A stretch of DNA of 37,239 nt from an uncultured Oscillibacter sp. (lineage in GTDB: Bacteria; Bacillota; Clostridia; Oscillospirales; Oscillospiraceae). Shown piece after piece: positions 1 to 6,904 of the stretch. Location: the NCBI GenBank assembly GCA_900544105.1, contig UQUC01000013.1, forward strand, positions 1 to 37,239, in the 5' to 3' direction. A program made the position numbers and the translations under genes. A model generated the notes under the pieces. It ran no database searches, was not told where the DNA came from, and was given only the letters and a program-made list of their open reading frames with translations. How positions within the stretch are numbered: position 1 is the stretch's first letter; each line of letters begins with the position of its first letter.

Positions 1-16
1 TATAAGCTCTTTTTCT

Positions 17-35
17 CCCCCGGCATAGCCGGGGG
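17..35 (+). terminator. Hairpin, possible terminator of a gene upstream of the window
   Basis: An 8-bp GC-rich stem (cccccggc/gccggggg) with a three-base loop. On the plus strand it is followed by ttgcctttg, a weak T-rich tail; the minus strand has no T-run after it. Its gene, if any, lies outside the window. Confidence 0.4.
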
Positions 36-56
36 TTGCCTTTGTCAAGACAATGC

Positions 57-92
57 AAGGAGGGCCAGACCTTACGAGGTCTGGCCCTCCTT
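57..92. terminator. Strong hairpin overlapping the stop codon of the 64-aa gene
   Basis: A perfect 16-bp stem with loop tacg, followed by TT(TT) on the plus strand. The stop codon of the minus-strand gene at 72-266 lies inside the stem/loop, so its last residues are encoded by one hairpin arm. The minus strand has no clear U-tract, so the hairpin may terminate plus-strand transcripts or protect the 3' end of the minus-strand mRNA. Confidence 0.6.
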
Positions 93-266
93 TTGCTTTC
101 CATACAGGGTCTGCTGGACGGTGATGGTGGTCAGCGTGCCGGTGAGCTGAACCAGCACCGCCGTCAGCAGCGCCAGTTCATCCTCGCTCAGATTCTGGGC
201 GATGGCAACAGCAAGGGTATTCACCGCTGTGGTAAAGGCCAGCGGATCAAAGTCCTCCTTTGTCAT
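72..266 (-). CDS. Small hypothetical protein (64 aa)
   Basis: A 64-aa protein with a Leu/Ala/Thr-rich, mostly helical core (about residues 10-52) and no signal peptide or obvious catalytic motif. A purine-rich stretch (GGGGGTGGTGGA) directly precedes the ATG and serves as ribosome binding site. It resembles small conserved Clostridia proteins of about 60 residues (possibly the DUF6774 type), but that is from memory of the general pattern and not certain. The stop codon falls within a strong hairpin. It stands alone: the next gene on the strand (the ClC transporter) ends 140 bases upstream at its own terminator. Function unknown. Confidence 0.6.
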   Translation of the reverse strand: MTKEDFDPLAFTTAVNTLAVAIAQNLSEDELALLTAVLVQLTGTLTTITVQQTLYGKQKEGQTS

Positions 267-350
267 TCCACCACCCCCTTCCTCTATCCTATGAGGAACG
301 GGGCCGTTTCAGTCCGCATTTGCGGGTGGGCCGTTGTTCTTCCATCATGC

Positions 351-397
351 AAAAACCTCCCACGGTGTCCCTTCATTTATAGGGAAACCGTGGGAGG
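351..397 (-). terminator. Intrinsic terminator of the clc operon
   Basis: The stem CCTCCCACGGT/ACCGTGGGAGG, with further GGGA/TCCC pairing inside, is followed on the minus strand by TTTTT. It lies just after the ClC stop codon at 406. Confidence 0.85.
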
Positions 398-405
398 TGC
401 TTGTT

Positions 406-1686
406 TTATTCGGTTTTCTCGCCGGCGTGGTAGGCGTTGGTATGGACGTTGATGAACTGTGCTTTCAACTTGGAATAGAGGATGGTCTGGCTGGAATACA
501 GCCCCTGATACCCAGAGAGCATATAACTCAGACAGCAAGCCAAGGCAAAATACAACATTCCCTCCGCGCCGAACAGTTCCACCGCCAGCAGCGTGGATGC
601 CACCGGGCAGTTGGTCACGCCGCAGAAAACAGCAGCCAGACCTACCGCGGCGCCAAAGCCCACCGGCAGCCCCAGCAGCGGAGACACCGCGCAGCCGAAG
701 GTCGCACCCACGAAGAAGGAGGGCACCACCTCGCCGCCCTTGAAGCCCGCTGCCAGCGTGACCGCCGTGAAAACCAGCTTCAGCAGGAAGGCCCAGGACA
801 CCGCCACGGTCTCCTGCTCGATGGCCCGGGTCACGATGTCCATGCCCGCGCCGTTATAGTCCGTGCCGAATATCCACGTCAGGGCGATGACGGCGAAGCC
901 GCCACAAATCACCCGCAGCCACGGGTTTTTGATCCGCTTCATCAGGTGTCCCGCACCGTGCATCAGTTTGCAGAACAGGATGGACACCAGCGCGCACAGC
1001 ACACCCAGCGCCGCCACCCGGACGAACATCCCTACCGACTGATCCGGCACCGCTACGGTGAAGCGGGTAGGCTCCACCCCCAGACGGACGGACACGCCGT
1101 AGGCCACCAGCGCCGCCAGCAGGCTGGGATACAGCGCCACATGGTAGAGGACACCGATACTGATGACCATGATGGCAAACACCGTGGCCGCCAGCGGCGT
1201 TCCGAACAGGGCGGAGAAAAACGCCGCCATGCCCGCCAGCGTAGCTACCCGGAGATCCCGGTCATCCAGCCGGAAGGTGCGGCCCATACACTGACCGATG
1301 GTGCCCCCCATCTGAAGGGCTGCGCCCTCCCGTCCCGCGCTGCCGCCGCACAGGTGGGTCAGGACCGTACCGAAAAAGATAGCCGGCAGCAGCAAGATAG
1401 GCAGCCGCTTTCCCGCATGGACCGCGTCGATGATATCGTCGGTGCCCAAGCCGTCCGTCTCCGTCAGCTTGTAAAAGCTCACGATCACAAAGCCCGCCAA
1501 CGGCAGGAGATACAGCACCCAGGGGTGCGTCCCCCGGAAGGCCGTCACCTCATGGACGCCGAAGTGGAACATGGTCCCGATCAATCCGCAGACCACGCCG
1601 ATGGCGGACGCCGCCATGGTCCATTTCGCAAGCGTCCACCCGTAAAGGCACCACCGCCGCAGAGTGGTTTTCGTTCTTTTGTTCAC
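406..1686 (-). CDS. ClC-family chloride/anion channel or H+-coupled antiporter
   Basis: A polytopic inner-membrane protein of 426 aa. The ClC signature GSAGREGAA lies at about residues 115-123, with the gating glutamate at 120, and a second anion-pathway motif GGEVVPSFFVGA (the GxFxP-like region) lies in the C-terminal third. No cytoplasmic CBS domains follow the membrane core. The start is GTG, preceded by GAGGGAG nine bases upstream; this ribosome site overlaps the stop of the acyltransferase-like gene, so the two genes are co-transcribed and probably translationally coupled. The GREGA form, in place of the usual GREGP, recalls the fluoride-transporting ClC branch, but no fluoride riboswitch is visible upstream, so the ion cannot be assigned. 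Confidence 0.88.
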   Translation of the reverse strand: MNKRTKTTLRRWCLYGWTLAKWTMAASAIGVVCGLIGTMFHFGVHEVTAFRGTHPWVLYLLPLAGFVIVSFYKLTETDGLGTDDIIDAVHAGKRLPILLLPAIFFGTVLTHLCGGSAGREGAALQMGGTIGQCMGRTFRLDDRDLRVATLAGMAAFFSALFGTPLAATVFAIMVISIGVLYHVALYPSLLAALVAYGVSVRLGVEPTRFTVAVPDQSVGMFVRVAALGVLCALVSILFCKLMHGAGHLMKRIKNPWLRVICGGFAVIALTWIFGTDYNGAGMDIVTRAIEQETVAVSWAFLLKLVFTAVTLAAGFKGGEVVPSFFVGATFGCAVSPLLGLPVGFGAAVGLAAVFCGVTNCPVASTLLAVELFGAEGMLYFALACCLSYMLSGYQGLYSSQTILYSKLKAQFINVHTNAYHAGEKTE

Positions 1687-1699
1687 TGTATGCGCTCCC

Positions 1700-2548
1700 T
1701 CACTTTACCGCCGCTTTTTCCGCCAACACACTGTTGAAGGGTTCTTCCAGGCTTTCCGGGTGTTTGAGATTCCGGAACAGCTCCGCGAAGAAGCGGGAAT
1801 ACTCAATGCCAGTGGCAATTCGCTCGTCCATGACAACGCTCATAGGCATGATCTTCTTCCGGACACCCTCCGGCGCCAGCGGGTCGAGGACGGGCCGCCC
1901 CATGCAGACGAACACGCTGGTGGTGCCAAACTCATAGCAGTGGTGGAAAATGCAAGGCGTGTTGATGGAGGCCAGATTCGTCACGAACAGGCTGGTATGG
2001 AAGGGGCTCAGTTCAATGATAGACCTGGGAAGCAGATCATGCCGGTCCAAAAAGCTCGCCAGTCCAAAAACCGCCCGGGCCAGCCCCGGCACGCCGAATA
2101 CGAATTTCGCAAACCGGTCGGTGTCGTTATTGTGCTGGACGTTCTGGTTCTTCTCGATGGTGGAGCGGATCTTCTCCGTCACGGTAAACACCGTGTCCTC
2201 CGGTTCCAGATACACCTTCAGAGAGGTCTCGTCCGGCGTGCCGTCCGCTCGCGTCTTCAGGATCACAAAGCTGAAGCAGAAGTGATTCCGTTTGTAGATC
2301 CGCCGGTTCATCACGAAATAGTTGATCTTTGGATTTTTCAGCACCGCGCGGTAATAGGCGGACACCAGCAGGCTCATGTGGGTCACGGTGCGTCCCTCCC
2401 GCCGTTTTGCCCGGATATAGTCCCGGATCGCGTCCTCATCCAGATATTCCTCCGCCCAGTTCTGGGCGTCATACCGCTTTGGCATGACATAGGGAAGCGC
2501 CTGCATGATGGCAGTCAGATCCCGTACTCTCGTTCCGTCTGGTCGCAT
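1700..2548 (-). CDS. Chloramphenicol-acetyltransferase/E2-like protein with altered active site
   Basis: A 282-aa soluble protein with the overall pattern of the CAT/2-oxoacid dehydrogenase acyltransferase superfamily: an N-terminal RPDGTRVRD segment, a central MNRRIYKRN segment, and a C-terminal segment ending VVMDERIATG...YSRFFAEL. That C-terminal segment sits where active members carry the catalytic HHxxxDG/DHRxxDG motif; here the catalytic His and Asp positions appear to be Glu and Thr, so the usual acyl-transfer chemistry is doubtful. Two in-frame ATGs exist at 2554 and 2548; GAGG lies 7 bases before the second but touches the first, so 2548 is preferred. First gene of a two-gene operon with the ClC transporter (13-nt gap). 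The link to ion transport is unknown. Confidence 0.72.
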   Translation of the reverse strand: MRPDGTRVRDLTAIMQALPYVMPKRYDAQNWAEEYLDEDAIRDYIRAKRREGRTVTHMSLLVSAYYRAVLKNPKINYFVMNRRIYKRNHFCFSFVILKTRADGTPDETSLKVYLEPEDTVFTVTEKIRSTIEKNQNVQHNNDTDRFAKFVFGVPGLARAVFGLASFLDRHDLLPRSIIELSPFHTSLFVTNLASINTPCIFHHCYEFGTTSVFVCMGRPVLDPLAPEGVRKKIMPMSVVMDERIATGIEYSRFFAELFRNLKHPESLEEPFNSVLAEKAAVK

Positions 2549-2587
2549 AGCCATTCCTCGTGCTTTCTCCCCGTCAGCTCCAGGGTA

Positions 2588-2650
2588 AACGTGTCCGCTG
2601 ACGGTATGGTGTCTTTATTATAGTTAAGAATCTGCAAATTTTCAAGTTAA
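2588..2650 (-). promoter_or_regulatory. Sigma-A promoter of the acyltransferase-clc operon, with leader hairpin
   Basis: On the minus strand TTGAAA and TATAAT are separated by 18 bases. The leader then contains an 8-bp inverted repeat (CCGTCAGC/GCTGACGG) before the ribosome binding site. Nothing else is seen in this intergenic stretch. Confidence 0.65.
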
Positions 2651-2678
2651 ACCGCAAAATGTGACCGACGGCTCCTCC

Positions 2679-3251
2679 TTACCGGTCATCCCGCCAGCCT
2701 GCCCCGGCCGTCAGCAGCCCCACTATGGCAGGGAGCAGCCAGAGGCTTCCCTCCGTGCGCCACACCAACCACGCCGTCCCGGACGCCGCCGCCAGCGCCG
2801 TGGAAATGCCCACCCACCGGCAGCCCCACTCCGCCGTTCCGGGACCGGCCAGCCACGCCAGCAGGAGATACAGCGCCCGTCCGCCGTCCAGTGGGCGGAT
2901 GGGTAGCAGATTGAAGGCACATAGCACCCCGTTGACCCCCGCCGCCGTGGTGCACCCTATCCTGCCGAGAACCGCCGCCGCCAGCAAATTCGCCAACGGC
3001 CCCGCCAAGGCCGCCGCCAACTCCTGCCCGTAACCCATGGTCCCTCGGACCTCGATCACCGCTCCCAACACGCCGACCCGCAGCCGCCGGGCCTCCCCGC
3101 CGCAGAGCCTTAAGGCCAGCAGATGCCCGAACTCGTGCCAAGCCGCCGCCCCCAGCACCGTCAGCGCCATCTGCCAGCCGCAGCAGAGGGCGAACCATCC
3201 CACCAGCAGAAAAAAGCCGCCGGAGACGGTACACTCAGGCGGTTTCCACAT
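2679..3251 (-). CDS. M50 site-2-type metalloprotease, SpoIVFB-like
   Basis: A 190-aa membrane zinc metalloprotease. The zinc motif HEFGH (His39, Glu40, His43) lies in an early transmembrane helix, and the second motif NLLPIRPLDGGR (about residues 114-125, Asp122 as third ligand) lies in a later one, as in SpoIVFB and other M50 family members. About five hydrophobic segments are visible and there is no CBS domain. The start overlaps the end of the M23-domain gene by 17 nt and lacks a good ribosome site, suggesting translational coupling. The order (M23-domain partner, then M50) matches spoIVFA-spoIVFB, whose product cleaves pro-sigma-K in the outer forespore membrane. Family certain; the SpoIVFB role is inferred from the partner and the sigma-E-like promoter. 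Confidence 0.85.
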   Translation of the reverse strand: MWKPPECTVSGGFFLLVGWFALCCGWQMALTVLGAAAWHEFGHLLALRLCGGEARRLRVGVLGAVIEVRGTMGYGQELAAALAGPLANLLAAAVLGRIGCTTAAGVNGVLCAFNLLPIRPLDGGRALYLLLAWLAGPGTAEWGCRWVGISTALAAASGTAWLVWRTEGSLWLLPAIVGLLTAGAGWRDDR

Positions 3252-4179
3252 AATAGATCGGGTTCAGGTAGACCCCGTCCTTTTGCAGTTCGAAATGCAG
3301 ATGCGGCCCGGTGGCCATGCCGGTCTCTCCTACCTCCCCCAGCTTCTCTCCCTTTTTCACCGCCGCGCCGGAGGACACGGAGATCCGTCCGCAGTGGGCG
3401 TACAGGGTGGTGCAGCCGTTGGCGTGGGTGACGGTGCAGTATTTTCCGTAGCTGCTGCTCTCCCCTACCGCCGTAACGGTGCCGTCGGCAAAGCAGGCGA
3501 TGGCCGTACCGGTATCCGCCGCCAGATCCACGCCATAGTGAAACCGCTCCGTTCCCTCCAAGGGGTGATCCCGGTAGCCAAAATTGGAGGACAGCACGCC
3601 CTTCACCGGCGTCTCGTGATCGAAGCCCAAAATTGCCTGCCGCATACTGACGTTTTCCGGCAAATCCTCGTCGGAATAGAGCACAAGGTCCATCGTCTCC
3701 AGTTCCTCCGGAGCCGGGTCCTCTCCCGCAGGCGGGATCGTGTTCGGCGGCTCTGCATCCCGCCAGTTCCGCAGCTCCGTCAGTGCCGCGCCGTCCGCTG
3801 TCCGGGCGGCGGTCTGCCGGGTCTCCGCGCCCTCCGGATGGAACACGGCCCGGTACACCTCGTCCGCCGCCTCCGCCGGAGTCCCATCCTTGGTAAACAG
3901 CCCGCCCACGGCGGAAAATACCGCCTGCACATCGACGCTCCGCGTCATGGCTTCTGACAGTTTTTGGCTGATGCCCGCCATTCTTCCCGGCAGCAGCAGC
4001 TTCGCCGCCACCAGCAGCACGAAAATGCCGCCGCAGGTCACCAGACGGATGAGCCGCAGCCGCTCCGTTGCTGACAGGGTGTCTGCTTTCCCGGACTGGC
4101 GGCGTCCCACCTGACGCGCCACCGTCCTCTTTCTGCTAACTGATGCGACTATCCGCCGCCCTGACCGCCTTACCGCCAT
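3235..4179 (-). CDS. Membrane-anchored M23 peptidase, SpoIVFA-like
   Basis: 314 aa. A basic cytoplasmic N-terminus (residues 1-40) is followed by one transmembrane helix (about 44-64), a variable linker, and a C-terminal LytM/M23 domain (about 190-310). The zinc/catalytic residues are all present: His214 and Asp218 in HYGVD, His262 in YAHC, and His293/His295 in HLHFEL. The domain may therefore be an active endopeptidase, unlike Bacillus SpoIVFA, whose M23 domain is degenerate. ATG 4179 is chosen because upstream codons run through the antisense of the tRNA; a G-rich stretch precedes it. An internal GTG after AAGAGGACG is an alternative. It precedes and overlaps the M50 gene and has a sigma-E-like promoter. 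A SpoIIQ-like role is also conceivable. Confidence 0.85.
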   Translation of the reverse strand: MAVRRSGRRIVASVSRKRTVARQVGRRQSGKADTLSATERLRLIRLVTCGGIFVLLVAAKLLLPGRMAGISQKLSEAMTRSVDVQAVFSAVGGLFTKDGTPAEAADEVYRAVFHPEGAETRQTAARTADGAALTELRNWRDAEPPNTIPPAGEDPAPEELETMDLVLYSDEDLPENVSMRQAILGFDHETPVKGVLSSNFGYRDHPLEGTERFHYGVDLAADTGTAIACFADGTVTAVGESSSYGKYCTVTHANGCTTLYAHCGRISVSSGAAVKKGEKLGEVGETGMATGPHLHFELQKDGVYLNPIYYVETA

Positions 4180-4210
4180 CCTCCCAGCCCCCCATCGTTG
4201 AATTCTTTCA

Positions 4211-4239
4211 ACTCTATGCGGGGATTTTCCACAATATGC
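4211..4239 (-). promoter_or_regulatory. Sigma-E-like sporulation promoter for the M23/M50 pair
   Basis: On the minus strand GCATATT (-35) and CATAGAGT (-10) are separated by 14 bases. This is close to the mother-cell sigma-E consensus (about kmATATT, 13-15 nt, CATACAmT). It lies 32 bases before the chosen ATG and abuts the divergent tRNA promoter. Confidence 0.6.
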
Positions 4240-4240
4240 C

Positions 4241-4269
4241 TTGACATCCCGAACCGGATACCGTATAAT
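4241..4269 (+). promoter_or_regulatory. Consensus sigma-A promoter of tRNA-Pro
   Basis: A perfect TTGACA and a perfect TATAAT are separated by 17 bases. The tRNA begins 14 bases after the -10 box. Confidence 0.93.
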
Positions 4270-4282
4270 GGTAAAGCTGTAT

Positions 4283-4358
4283 CCGGGTGTAGCGCAGTTG
4301 GTAGCGCGCATGGTTCGGGTCCATGAGGCCGTGGGTTCGACTCCCGCCACTCGGACCA
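4283..4358 (+). tRNA. tRNA-Pro (anticodon CGG)
   Basis: A full cloverleaf can be drawn. The acceptor stem is CCGGGTG/CACTCGG, the D-arm GCGC/GCGC, the anticodon stem CATGG/CCATG with loop TTCGGGT (anticodon CGG, reading CCG), and the T-arm GTGGG/CCCGC with TTCGACT. The discriminator is A and CCA is genome-encoded. Length 76 nt. Confidence 0.95.
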
Positions 4359-4362
4359 AGTA

Positions 4363-4414
4363 ATGATAATCCGAACTACATTCTCCAAATAGGGAATGTG
4401 TTCGGATTTATCAT
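4363..4414. repeat. Imperfect long inverted repeat after the tRNA
   Basis: Arms ATGATAA-TCCGAAC-ACATTC and GAATGT-GTTCGGA-TTATCAT form a stem of about 20 bp with small bulges, starting four bases after the CCA end. No T-run follows directly, so it is more a processing or insertion-scar structure than a classic terminator. Confidence 0.6.
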
Positions 4415-4439
4415 TTCTATTGAGAATGTTTTGTAAAAG

Positions 4440-4480
4440 CAAGGGCGGGAAAATAATTCCTGCCCTTGTTCTTTTATTAA
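4440..4480 (+). terminator. Terminator of the tRNA-Pro transcript
   Basis: The stem CAAGGGCGGGAA/TTCCTGCCCTTG (4440-4468) is followed by TTCTTTTATT. Confidence 0.8.
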
Positions 4481-4541
4481 AAGCAGTTTATACTTACCAT
4501 ACAAGATGGTTAGGCTGTATTCCACAGAAAAGGAGACAAAT

Positions 4542-5081
4542 ATGCGCCGGAACAGACTTTCTATACTGAAAAGTGCGGTTGAACTTGCCATACTGTATTT
4601 TCCCCTACTCTTTCTATCTGACCTCATCGAAGAGGTATGCCCGTTTGCAAACATATATGTCCAGTCTACTGCCAGCGCATTACTTTGCTTTTGTGTCCTT
4701 TTCAGCAACAGTTCGAAAACTGCATTGAAAAAATGGAGTTGTTCAATTCCATTTACTTTGATTTTCTATTTTGTCCTCGCTGCAACGAATTTTGATGTTC
4801 GGCTGATCAATAGATTGCTTCCGGGATATGGACATCTTTCGGCGGGAGCGGGATTTGCGTTTATCATAGAATTCGGATTATTCACGATTGCACAAGGGAT
4901 TGCAAATCTGCTGGCAATCGCTTGCAGCAATCCGCTAAATGCTGGTGGACTTCAAAAAATGTGTTCTATCATACAGATTGTAATTCTTCCAATAGTATGT
5001 ATAATTATCGTTTTTGCTGTATTATATCTTGAACTTACAATGCCGACATGGAAGGAGATATATTACTCCGTCTATGGCTAA
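4542..5081 (+). CDS. Hypothetical membrane protein (179 aa), AT-rich
   Basis: A membrane protein with about five hydrophobic segments: residues near 10-30, 45-60, 67-85, 102-130 and 150-170. The start at 4542 is set by AAGGAG six bases upstream. No family is recognised and no catalytic motif is visible. The gene is visibly richer in A and T than its GC-rich neighbours, with frequent AAA, ATT and TTT codons. It sits alone between the terminator after tRNA-Pro and a bidirectional terminator. Its composition and position beside a tRNA gene suggest horizontal acquisition, but no integrase or repeated tRNA end is visible. Confidence 0.7.
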   Translation: MRRNRLSILKSAVELAILYFPLLFLSDLIEEVCPFANIYVQSTASALLCFCVLFSNSSKTALKKWSCSIPFTLIFYFVLAATNFDVRLINRLLPGYGHLSAGAGFAFIIEFGLFTIAQGIANLLAIACSNPLNAGGLQKMCSIIQIVILPIVCIIIVFAVLYLELTMPTWKEIYYSVYG

Positions 5082-5087
5082 TATAGC

Positions 5088-5124
5088 AAAAGGCGGGAGC
5101 ATCGGTTCAGATGTTCCCGCCTTT
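5088..5124. terminator. Bidirectional terminator
   Basis: The stem AAAGGCGGGAGCATC/GATGTTCCCGCCTTT has a six-base loop. It lies seven bases after the stop of the plus-strand membrane gene and next to a minus-strand TAA at 5126-5128, so it appears to end both converging units. Confidence 0.9.
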
Positions 5125-5217
5125 GTTATGCTTTGTTCTGTTGTCCGGTCTGCCGTTTTGCTTGCCATGTGGCATATTCCCGCTGCCGTTCCCGTTTCCA
5201 GGCGACGGAGGCTTCTT

Positions 5218-5427
5218 TCAAATCGGGGTTGGGGTCTGGGCGAGGAGGAGGATCACCACAACGGCGACCGCAAAGCCCGCAGCAGCGGTCAAAACCGCGA
5301 TGCCGGTCCGAAGCCGCTTTCCGGTGGCTCTGCACACCAGCCAGACACACACCATACAGGCTGCGGCTGCCAGCAGGGAGATTCCCAGCCCCTTCCACAG
5401 CCACGCAAGCTCATAGAACCATCTCAT
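5218..5427 (-). CDS. Small two-helix membrane protein at the end of the nrd operon (possibly frameshifted)
   Basis: 69 aa as read, with two transmembrane segments at about residues 12-32 and 42-62. Its ATG overlaps the flavodoxin stop (ATGA), so it is the last gene of the nrd operon. The frame ends at 5218, right after a C-rich stretch (ACCCCAACCCCG). A shift of one frame there opens a hydrophilic, charged tail of about 30 residues (containing KEASVAWKRERQREY), which stops at 5126 exactly beside the operon terminator. The intact gene is therefore likely to be about 100 aa and to end at 5126; this copy carries a frameshift or a sequencing error. No family recognised. Confidence 0.6.
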   Translation of the reverse strand: MRWFYELAWLWKGLGISLLAAAACMVCVWLVCRATGKRLRTGIAVLTAAAGFAVAVVVILLLAQTPTPI

Positions 5428-5945
5428 ATCAACTGTCCTCCCTCTCTCCGCACAGCCTGTTTCAATTCTTCAAGGTCATGGTCATCCGGATGGGCGAGGG
5501 CGCGGTCAAAATTCCGGATCAGTCCATCCAGATTGGGAGCCGGGTTGGGCTGCTGCTTCATTTTTTCGTACCGCTCCCGGACCGCCATGGGCATTTTACC
5601 CTGGCACATATAGGCGCCGATGATCGAATTGCTCTCATCGATGCTCTCCTTTACCCGATCCAGCACCTTTTGAAAATAAGCCTCGCTTTCGCCGAAGCCC
5701 GCCGTGCCAAACAGAAAAATTTTCTTGTTTTTCAGGCGTTTCAAAAGCGCAAGCGCTGCTTCATCCGCAGTTCCCTTATCGGTCCAGAAGCCAACATACA
5801 GCTTTTCGGATTTGATCGCACCGGCTTCGTCCGTGCCGAAATGATCGCACAGATCCGCCGGAAGGCTCTCCCGGATCGCCTCAGCCAACAGCCTGGTATT
5901 TCCTGTTCTGCTGGAATAAATAATGGAGTAGCGTTCATCGTTCAT
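5424..5945 (-). CDS. Flavodoxin-family protein
   Basis: 173 aa. An N-terminal beta strand and FMN-phosphate loop are visible (YSIIYSSRTGNTR, residues 6-18; the T/SxTGNT signature), followed by a flavodoxin-like core with WTDKGTAD and FLFGTAGFGES loops, and a C-terminal helical extension of about 40 residues. ATG 5945 is chosen because GAGAGGA lies seven bases upstream; earlier Met codons have no ribosome site. It carries one-electron or hydride equivalents on FMN in the cytoplasm. Its place in the nrd operon suggests that it may donate electrons to the NrdG iron-sulfur activase, as flavodoxin does in E. coli. It also resembles the flavodoxin family that includes BilS of gut Clostridia, but no bilirubin reductase gene is nearby. 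Confidence 0.82.
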   Translation of the reverse strand: MNDERYSIIYSSRTGNTRLLAEAIRESLPADLCDHFGTDEAGAIKSEKLYVGFWTDKGTADEAALALLKRLKNKKIFLFGTAGFGESEAYFQKVLDRVKESIDESNSIIGAYMCQGKMPMAVRERYEKMKQQPNPAPNLDGLIRNFDRALAHPDDHDLEELKQAVRREGGQLI

Positions 5946-5992
5946 AAGCGTATCCTCTCTTTGCTTTGATTGTTGGGATGATCCGGTGCGCG

Positions 5993-6904
5993 TCACTGTT
6001 CCGCCAGCCACCGGCAGGCGGAGACCGCAGCCAAGGTACCGTCCGAAACCGCCGTGGTCAGCTGCCGTACCTGCTTGTGCCGACAGTCGCCTGCCACAAA
6101 AAAGCCCGGTGTGGCTGTTTCCATCCGGTCATTGGTCAGGAGATACCCCTCTCGATCCCGTTCTGCCAGTGCCGCGGCCATTTCCGTATCGGGAACGCGG
6201 CCAAAGGCCACAAATAACCCACTGACCGGGAGCCGCATCTCCCGTCCATCGGCATTTTTCAGCAGAAGATGTTCCAGCTCTCCGTTGTCGGCGCAGAGAC
6301 CGGTGATGACCGTATCCGTCAGGATGGTAAGATTTTCCCGTTGGGCCGCCTGTTCCACCAACGTCTGCTCCGCCCGGAAAGTATTTCTCCTGTGGATCAG
6401 CGCCACGCTGCGGCAGCGTCCGGCCAGAAACAGAGCATCCTCAAAGGCGGTATTGCCGCCGCCGGCCACCGCCACGTCCTGCCCGTCAAAGAACGGGCCA
6501 TCGCACAGGGCGCAATAGCTGACGCCGCGGCCTACCAATTCTTCTTCACCGGGCAGCCCCAGCGTCCGAGGCTTTGCCCCGGCTGCATAAATCACCGCCC
6601 GAGCCGAAATCGCCCCGTCCTCCGTTTCCAGAAGGAACGTGCCGTCCGTGTTTCGTTCGATCCTCTGTACCCCGTCGAAGGCCAGCTCCGCCCCGGCCGC
6701 TTCCGCCTGGGCATACATCCGGTCTCCCAGTTCCATGCCGCTGACCGCGCCAAGGCCGGGATAATTCTCCACCAACGGCGAGAGGGTGATCTGCCCGCCA
6801 AAACCGGTGCCCTCAAGTACGGTAACGGAGTGTCCAGCTCGTGCGGTATACAGGGCGGCTGTCAGTCCGGCAGGACCGCCGCCGATCACAGCAAGCTCGA
6901 TCAT
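5993..6904 (-). CDS. trxB: Thioredoxin-disulfide reductase-type flavoprotein
   Basis: 303 aa, the usual length of low-molecular-weight TrxB. The FAD-binding Rossmann motif GGGPAGL is at residues 8-14, the redox-active disulfide CALC at 131-134, the NAD(P)H-binding GGGNTAFEDALFLA follows, and the C-terminal FAD motif is FFVAGDC. It passes electrons from NAD(P)H or a related donor to a thioredoxin- or glutaredoxin-like partner. The start overlaps the nrdD stop (ATGA). Because nrdD encodes a fused CPNC glutaredoxin-like domain, that domain is the obvious partner. It may be a dedicated paralogue and not the general housekeeping TrxB. Confidence 0.9.
   Translation of the reverse strand: MIELAVIGGGPAGLTAALYTARAGHSVTVLEGTGFGGQITLSPLVENYPGLGAVSGMELGDRMYAQAEAAGAELAFDGVQRIERNTDGTFLLETEDGAISARAVIYAAGAKPRTLGLPGEEELVGRGVSYCALCDGPFFDGQDVAVAGGGNTAFEDALFLAGRCRSVALIHRRNTFRAEQTLVEQAAQRENLTILTDTVITGLCADNGELEHLLLKNADGREMRLPVSGLFVAFGRVPDTEMAAALAERDREGYLLTNDRMETATPGFFVAGDCRHKQVRQLTTAVSDGTLAAVSACRWLAEQ

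Noticed and set aside
2555..2660. Fluoride riboswitch upstream of the clc operon
   Set aside because: The leader has only a simple 8-bp hairpin and none of the conserved crcB-motif sequence.
4283..4414. tRNA-Pro 3' end as an attachment site for an integrated element
   Set aside because: No second copy of the tRNA 3' end and no integrase is visible in the window; only composition of the next gene hints at transfer.
4180..4442. Minus-strand reading through the tRNA-Pro region as an N-terminal extension of the M23 protein
   Set aside because: The apparent residues (GVEPTASWTRT type) are the well-known false translation of tRNA antisense; the real start lies after it.
5126..5404. A separate 92-codon minus-strand gene
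   Set aside because: Its first two-thirds is out of frame with the two-helix membrane protein and looks like noise; only the tail is convincing, best explained by a frameshift in one gene.
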